A stretch of DNA of 9,814 nucleotides from Natrinema soli (GTDB taxonomy: Archaea; Halobacteriota; Halobacteria; Halobacteriales; Natrialbaceae): positions 1-9,814 of the forward strand of contig NZ_JAQIVI010000635.1 in the NCBI RefSeq assembly GCF_028618695.1. Direction: 5' to 3'. Position numbers and translations under genes: made by a program. How positions within the stretch are numbered: position 1 is the first letter of the stretch; every line of letters starts with the position of its first letter. Below the pieces are notes generated by a model, which worked only from the letters and a program-made list of their open reading frames with translations, ran no database searches and was not told where the DNA came from. Below are positions 6,794-9,814 of this stretch, one piece after another.

Positions 6794-6882
6794 CAGACCG
6801 CAGCCCGGATACGGTCGCCCGGCATCGGCTCGAGGCACCGCTCGTCCCGAATACGTGCGATCGCTACAGCGCTGGTCGACGA

Positions 6883-7470
6883 CTAGAGCGTTCCCTTCGT
6901 GCTGGGCGCGCCCTCTCGGCGGTCGTCGATCCGCGTCGCGTCGTCGAGCGTTCGGGCCAGCGCCTTGAACAGCGCCTCGACCTCGTGGTGGGCGTTCTCG
7001 CCGCTAACCTCGAGGTGGAGCGTCACGCCGGCGTTCATCGCCACCGATTCGCCGAAGTGCCGCGCCATGTCGCTCGTGAACTCGCCGATTTCCGCCTGGG
7101 AGAAGCTCCCGTCGAAGTAAAACCGCGGTCGACCGCTCACGTCGACGACGGCAGCCGCGACGGCCTCGTCCAGCGGTACCCGCCGGTCGGCGTACCGGAC
7201 GATCCCCGATCGGTCGTCCAGCGCCTCGTCGAACGCCTCGCCGAGGACGATCGCCACGTCCTCGACCGTGTGGTGGTCGTCGATCTCGAGGTCGCCGTCG
7301 CACTCGACCTCGAGGTCGAACAGGCCGTGCTTGGCGAACGACGTCAGCATGTGGTCGAAGAAACCGATGCCGGTGTCGATCGCGGCCGTCCCGGTCCCGT
7401 CGATCGTGAGCGTGCACTCGATCGAGGTCTCGGCCGTCTCGCGCGTACGGGTCGCCGTTCGCTCGCTCAT
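6883..7470 (-). CDS. hisB: Imidazoleglycerol-phosphate dehydratase
   Basis: Converts D-erythro-imidazole-glycerol phosphate to imidazole-acetol phosphate, a dehydration step of histidine biosynthesis. The product from the ATG at 7468-7470 has 195 residues, the usual size of the stand-alone enzyme without the phosphatase domain of enterobacterial HisB. Landmark motifs are all present: IGFFDHML (35-42), DDHHTVED (64-71), ARHFGES (136-142), [15 protein letters not shown] (159-173) and the C-terminal PSTKGTL. The His and Glu residues of the paired metal sites are intact, so the enzyme should be active. An ATG nine codons further upstream (7497) exists, but [18 protein letters not shown] is the normal beginning. 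No other his gene is in the window, in keeping with the scattered his genes of many haloarchaea. Confidence 0.97.
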   Translation of the reverse strand: MSERTATRTRETAETSIECTLTIDGTGTAAIDTGIGFFDHMLTSFAKHGLFDLEVECDGDLEIDDHHTVEDVAIVLGEAFDEALDDRSGIVRYADRRVPLDEAVAAAVVDVSGRPRFYFDGSFSQAEIGEFTSDMARHFGESVAMNAGVTLHLEVSGENAHHEVEALFKALARTLDDATRIDDRREGAPSTKGTL

Positions 7471-7492
7471 GACGAACTCATACCGCCCCCGG

Positions 7493-7498
7493 TACAAG
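7493..7498 (-). promoter_or_regulatory. Possible TATA-like element for hisB
   Basis: The minus strand reads CTTGTA, centred about 26 nt upstream of the preferred hisB ATG, which fits a leaderless transcript. The position supports the 7470 start, because the element overlaps the alternative ATG at 7497. The sequence is a weak match to the usual box. Confidence 0.35.
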
Positions 7499-7668
7499 GG
7501 AATTCCGCTCGTCCCCCCGCGGACCCCAGCCGCCGATCGGAGCGCGAACCCGACAATTCGAAGACAATCCCGGGAAAATATCTCAGAACGGATAGTAAAA
7601 CGTCTAACGGTTTCTGACGGCGTCTGAAAACGATAGTATGAGTACAGTACGCCGGTAAAACGGGCCGA

Positions 7669-7732
7669 AACGGCGACAATATTCGTGCCGTTATATGACC
7701 GGGGAAGTGAATGTCGTAATCGAGAAGAGGTG
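7669..7732 (+). promoter_or_regulatory. Promoter region of the two-helix membrane protein: palindrome, TATA-like box, ribosome binding site
   Basis: Three elements follow one another. AACGGC (7669-7674) and GCCGTT (7687-7692) form a 6-bp inverted repeat whose 12-nt centre contains the palindrome AATATT (7679-7684). TTATAT (7691-7696) is a TATA-like box about 49 nt before the ATG at 7743, implying a leader of about 23 nt. GAGGTG (7727-7732) is complementary to the 16S rRNA tail and lies 10 nt before that ATG, one of the few Shine-Dalgarno-like sites in this window. The inverted repeat touches the box, so it could bind a regulator. Confidence 0.4.
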
Positions 7733-7742
7733 TCCCGTCTCG

Positions 7743-8009
7743 ATGTCCAATCCCTCCCCCGTTACAAACGAATCGATCGCTCCGTCGAACCCTGAGCCGG
7801 AGTCCCAGCACGAGCGAAACCGGCTGCTTCGCTCGATAAAAGGTCCCCTCCAGTTCCTCTCGTTCTGGATCGCTATCGCGCTCCCATTCGTGCATCTCCC
7901 CCTCCTCGCACAGGGACTCGGCGATCCGAACGTGACGCTGACGTTCGTCGTCCTGCTGACGGCCAACGTCTTCGCGCTCTACGTGGGTCACGGCTACAAC
8001 CAGCACTGA
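7743..8009 (+). CDS. Small two-helix membrane protein, conserved-looking, function unknown
   Basis: From the ATG at 7743 the product has 88 residues: a polar N-terminus of about 30 residues, then two hydrophobic segments (about 36-54 and 62-79), ending in YVGHGYNQH. The pattern [22 protein letters not shown] looks like small haloarchaeal membrane proteins I have seen without a function. An ATG at 7695 would add 16 residues, but it overlaps the TATA-like box, and the Shine-Dalgarno-like GAGGTG fits 7743. The gene precedes trkH on the same strand by 132 nt. The spacer holds a tandem repeat and a possible separate promoter, so co-transcription is uncertain. An accessory role for TrkH would be speculation. 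Confidence 0.75.
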   Translation: MSNPSPVTNESIAPSNPEPESQHERNRLLRSIKGPLQFLSFWIAIALPFVHLPLLAQGLGDPNVTLTFVVLLTANVFALYVGHGYNQH

Positions 8010-8020
8010 GCGCTCGGTTC

Positions 8021-8063
8021 GCGGCCGGCAGTTGCGTCTCATGCGGCCGGCAGTCGCGTCTCA
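8021..8063. repeat. Two-copy tandem repeat, 22-bp period, upstream of trkH
   Basis: The 21-nt units at 8021-8041 and 8043-8063 differ at a single base (T at 8033, C at 8055). Each begins GCGGCCGGCAGT and ends GCGTCTCA. The repeat lies in the 132-nt spacer between the two-helix protein gene and trkH, about 79 nt before the trkH ATG. The period is close to two turns of DNA, which would put both copies on the same helix face; a simple local duplication is equally possible. Confidence 0.75.
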
Positions 8064-8106
8064 CCCGTTTCGATTCCGCTCCGTCCCGCCAACACCGTTC
8101 CGAACT

Positions 8107-8112
8107 GTTATG
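8107..8112 (+). promoter_or_regulatory. Weak TATA-like element for trkH
   Basis: GTTATG, the only AT-leaning stretch close to the start, is centred about 32 nt before the trkH ATG at 8142. This is compatible with a leader of about 6 nt. The match is weak. Confidence 0.28.
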
Positions 8113-8141
8113 CCTCCCGTCACCAACGTGGTCGGTACTAG

Positions 8142-9638
8142 ATGTCGTTGCGCGTCGATTGGCGCTCGAGTTGTAGCCTCACCGGATCGATCCTGAAGTG
8201 GCTCGCCGTTCCGGTAGGCGGACCGCTCGCACTCGCGCTGGTGGACGGCGACGACCCGCTCCCGTTCGTCGTTACCCTGGCCGTCACCGTCGCCGTCGGC
8301 ATCGTCCTCGAGGCGCTGACCGAGGACCGCGAGATCGGACAACGGGAGGCGTTCCTCATGGTCGCACTGACGTGGCTCGGCGTCGCGCTGGTCGCCGCGA
8401 TTCCGTTCCTCGTGGCGGGCGACGGCGTGCTCGCGCGGCCGGTCAACGCCGTCTTCGAAAGCACGAGCGGCGTGACGACGACCGGCGCGACCGTGATCGC
8501 GGATTTCAGCGTCCACTCCCGGGCGATCATGCTCTGGCGGGCGATCCTCCAGTGGCTCGGCGGCCTCGGAATCCTGATCGTCGCGATCGGCCTCTTCTCG
8601 CATCTGCTCGTCGGCGGTGCCCAGCTGATGGAGACCGAATCCCAGACGCAGAACGTCCGCAAGCTCCATCCCCACCTCGACGAGACCGCTCGCCTCATCT
8701 GGGGACTGTACGTCGGGCTGACGGTCCTCACGACGGGCTTCCTCTTCGCACTCCACCTCGTCGGGCTCGCGCCCGAGATGACCCTCTACAACGCCGTTTC
8801 GCACGCTCTCACGAGCGTCTCCACGGCCGGCTTCTCGCCCCAGCCCGACAGCATCGGCGCGTTCTCGTCGGCGGTCCAGTGGACGTTGATCCCGGTGATG
8901 ATCATCGGCGCGACTAACTTCGTGCTGCTCTATGCCATCACCCAGGGCGACTTCCGGCGGCCGCTCGAGTCCGCCGAGTTCCGCTTTTACGCCGGCATTC
9001 TCGCGTCGATCACGACGATCGTCGTCGTCATGCTCGTGCTCGACCCGGATCTCGTGATGGGACTCGAGCCGACGATCCGTCACGGACTCTTCAACGTGGT
9101 GTCGATGGTGACGACGACGGGTTACGCCTCGGTGAACTTCGATCTCTGGTCGCCCGGCGCGAAGCACATGCTGTTCCTCTGTATGTTCACCGGCGGGATG
9201 GCCGGTTCGACGACGTGTTCGATCAAGTCGCTTCGCTGGCTCGTGATTCTCAAGGCGTTTCGCCGAAACCTGTTTACCGCCGTTCATCCGGACGCCGTTC
9301 GACCGATTCGGCTCGACGAGACGGTGGTCGACGAGGAGACCATCGGGGACGTCTTCACGTACGTCATGCTCGCGCTCGTGATCTTCTTCCTGCTGACGGT
9401 CGTCATCGTCGTCGACGCCGCCCGAATCGGCTCCTCCGTCGACGAGTTCGACGCCCTGGGTGCGGCCGCCTCGATCTTCCTCAACATCGGGCCCGCGTTC
9501 GGCGTCGCCGGCCCGTTCAACAACTATCTGGCCTTCTCGCCGCTCACTCGCACCGTGATGATCGTCATGATGTGGATCGGCCGCATCGAGATCATCCCGG
9601 TGCTCGTTCTCTTGACGCCGGAGTTCTGGCGGTCCTAG
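8142..9638 (+). CDS. trkH: TrkH-family potassium uptake protein (membrane subunit)
   Basis: The 498-residue product is the pore-forming subunit of a Trk/Ktr-type potassium uptake system, important in haloarchaea, which balance external salt with molar internal potassium. Four pore-loop repeats are visible with their filter segments: TTTGA (112-116), STAGF (227-231), TTTGY (324-328) and NIGPAFG (448-454), each with the critical glycine. The segment FTGGMAGSTTCSIKSLRW (349-366) is the family's GGxxGS...IK signature, and GRIEIIPVLVLLTPEFW near the end is also typical. Length and helix number are normal and the gene is intact. TrkH needs a cytoplasmic nucleotide-binding TrkA partner; none is encoded in the window, so it must lie beyond the right edge or elsewhere. 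The first ATG is used, which places a short basic stretch before helix 1. Confidence 0.95.
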   Translation: MSLRVDWRSSCSLTGSILKWLAVPVGGPLALALVDGDDPLPFVVTLAVTVAVGIVLEALTEDREIGQREAFLMVALTWLGVALVAAIPFLVAGDGVLARPVNAVFESTSGVTTTGATVIADFSVHSRAIMLWRAILQWLGGLGILIVAIGLFSHLLVGGAQLMETESQTQNVRKLHPHLDETARLIWGLYVGLTVLTTGFLFALHLVGLAPEMTLYNAVSHALTSVSTAGFSPQPDSIGAFSSAVQWTLIPVMIIGATNFVLLYAITQGDFRRPLESAEFRFYAGILASITTIVVVMLVLDPDLVMGLEPTIRHGLFNVVSMVTTTGYASVNFDLWSPGAKHMLFLCMFTGGMAGSTTCSIKSLRWLVILKAFRRNLFTAVHPDAVRPIRLDETVVDEETIGDVFTYVMLALVIFFLLTVVIVVDAARIGSSVDEFDALGAAASIFLNIGPAFGVAGPFNNYLAFSPLTRTVMIVMMWIGRIEIIPVLVLLTPEFWRS

Positions 9639-9695
9639 TAAACTAAATTTTGCTCTGCGGGCCACCTTCGGCGGCCCTCGGCAAAATTTAGTATA
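9639..9695. repeat. Long hairpin-forming inverted repeat after trkH
   Basis: ACTAAATTTTGC (9642-9653) and GCAAAATTTAGT (9681-9692) are perfect 12-bp inverted arms; two more pairs form beyond one mismatch (9639-9640 with 9694-9695). Inside, GGGCC (9659-9663) pairs with GGCCC (9673-9677) and CC (9665-9666) with GG (9670-9671), around a TTC loop. It begins directly after the trkH stop codon. It could act as a trkH terminator or RNA 3' structure, or be a copy of a dispersed palindromic repeat; the AT-rich arms are unusual for this genome. Confidence 0.65.
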
Positions 9696-9698
9696 AAA
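9692..9698 (-). promoter_or_regulatory. TATA-like box at the outer edge of the hairpin
   Basis: The minus strand reads TTTTATA, a good haloarchaeal box, which would start a transcript near the hairpin running antisense into the 3' end of trkH. On the plus strand the same bases read TATAAAA, so the opposite direction is also possible. No start codon follows in the remaining bases of the plus strand. Confidence 0.3.
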
Positions 9699-9814
9699 GC
9701 ACTCCTCCCTCCCTTACAGATCGGTCGTCGGCCCGCTCGCTCGGCCTCCGGCCTCGCTCACGGTCGGTGACTGGGAGCGGCCTGCCCTCCCCCGAGTCGC
9801 ACGGCTCTCGCGTT
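9699..9814. other. Non-coding GC-rich sequence at right edge
   Basis: No ATG-initiated frame of useful length is present on either strand. The stretch starts with a pyrimidine run (CACTCCTCCCTCCC), then a short repetitive segment with GGCC words and GCTCGCTC (9730-9757). GGCC-TCC-GGCC can form a minimal hairpin. It may be a gene spacer or part of a larger repeat continuing past the window. Confidence 0.5.

Noticed and set aside
5882..6838. Upstream in-frame extension of the ACT-domain gene to 486 residues
   Set aside because: The added residues are Arg/Gly/Val-rich and antisense to the zinc-ribbon gene. A TATA box and the normal family start lie at 5881.
7467..8042. 191-residue open frame on the minus strand over the hisB upstream region
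   Set aside because: It covers the AT-rich spacer and mirrors the two-helix gene. Composition is unlike a haloarchaeal protein and no motif is visible.
8061..9665. 534-residue open frame opposite trkH
   Set aside because: It is strongly acidic and His/Arg-rich as expected from mirroring a membrane gene, contains no domain, and lies opposite an unambiguous TrkH with all four filter loops.
9730..9757. GGCC/GCTCGCTC repetitive stretch as a mobile element end
   Set aside because: No terminal inverted repeat pair, target duplication or transposase is visible before the window ends. It is listed only as non-coding sequence.

Overview
The window looks like chromosomal DNA from a halophilic archaeon (class Halobacteria). 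Its base composition is GC-rich, its soluble proteins are strongly acidic (many Asp/Glu, few Lys), spacers are short, and starts often sit about 25-30 nt behind a TATA-like box, as expected for leaderless transcripts. Several proteins belong to families I know mainly from haloarchaea. The genus cannot be fixed from the sequence. Twelve protein-coding genes are supported; one of them runs off the left edge. I see no rRNA, tRNA, CRISPR array, transposase or phage gene. No gene-free stretch exceeds 300 bases; the largest is the roughly 270-bp divergent region upstream of hisB.

Layout from left to right. Positions 1-1407 (minus): the 5' part of a PiT-type phosphate permease preceded by an acidic haloarchaeal protein of unknown function. 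Positions 1609-2751 (plus): uracil phosphoribosyltransferase (upp) and a single-domain cupin. Positions 2805-3005 (minus): a small DUF2892-type membrane protein, divergent from a six-helix membrane protein with a PH-like tail (3198-4046, plus); the spacer between them carries a conspicuous double palindrome. Positions 4092-4721 (minus): a YigZ/IMPACT-family protein, divergent from a small haloarchaeal protein (4870-5286, plus). Positions 5378-5881 (minus): an archaeal ACT-domain regulator, divergent from a zinc-ribbon/winged-helix protein with a long acidic linker (6032-6793, plus). Positions 6883-7470 (minus): hisB. Positions 7743-9638 (plus): a two-helix membrane protein and a TrkH-type potassium uptake subunit. 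The final 176 bases hold a long AT-stemmed hairpin and GC-rich non-coding sequence.

Most of this is ordinary core or housekeeping content: pyrimidine salvage, histidine synthesis, phosphate and potassium transport, and amino-acid-linked regulation. Genes are mostly single units arranged divergently or convergently rather than in long operons. The only plausible same-strand pairs are the unknown acidic gene with pit, upp with the cupin, and the two-helix protein with trkH. I found no convincing new multi-gene system. The best leads are regulatory or structural DNA: the overlapping palindromes at 3074-3099, the tandem 22-bp repeat upstream of trkH, the hairpin after trkH, and palindromes inside divergent promoters.
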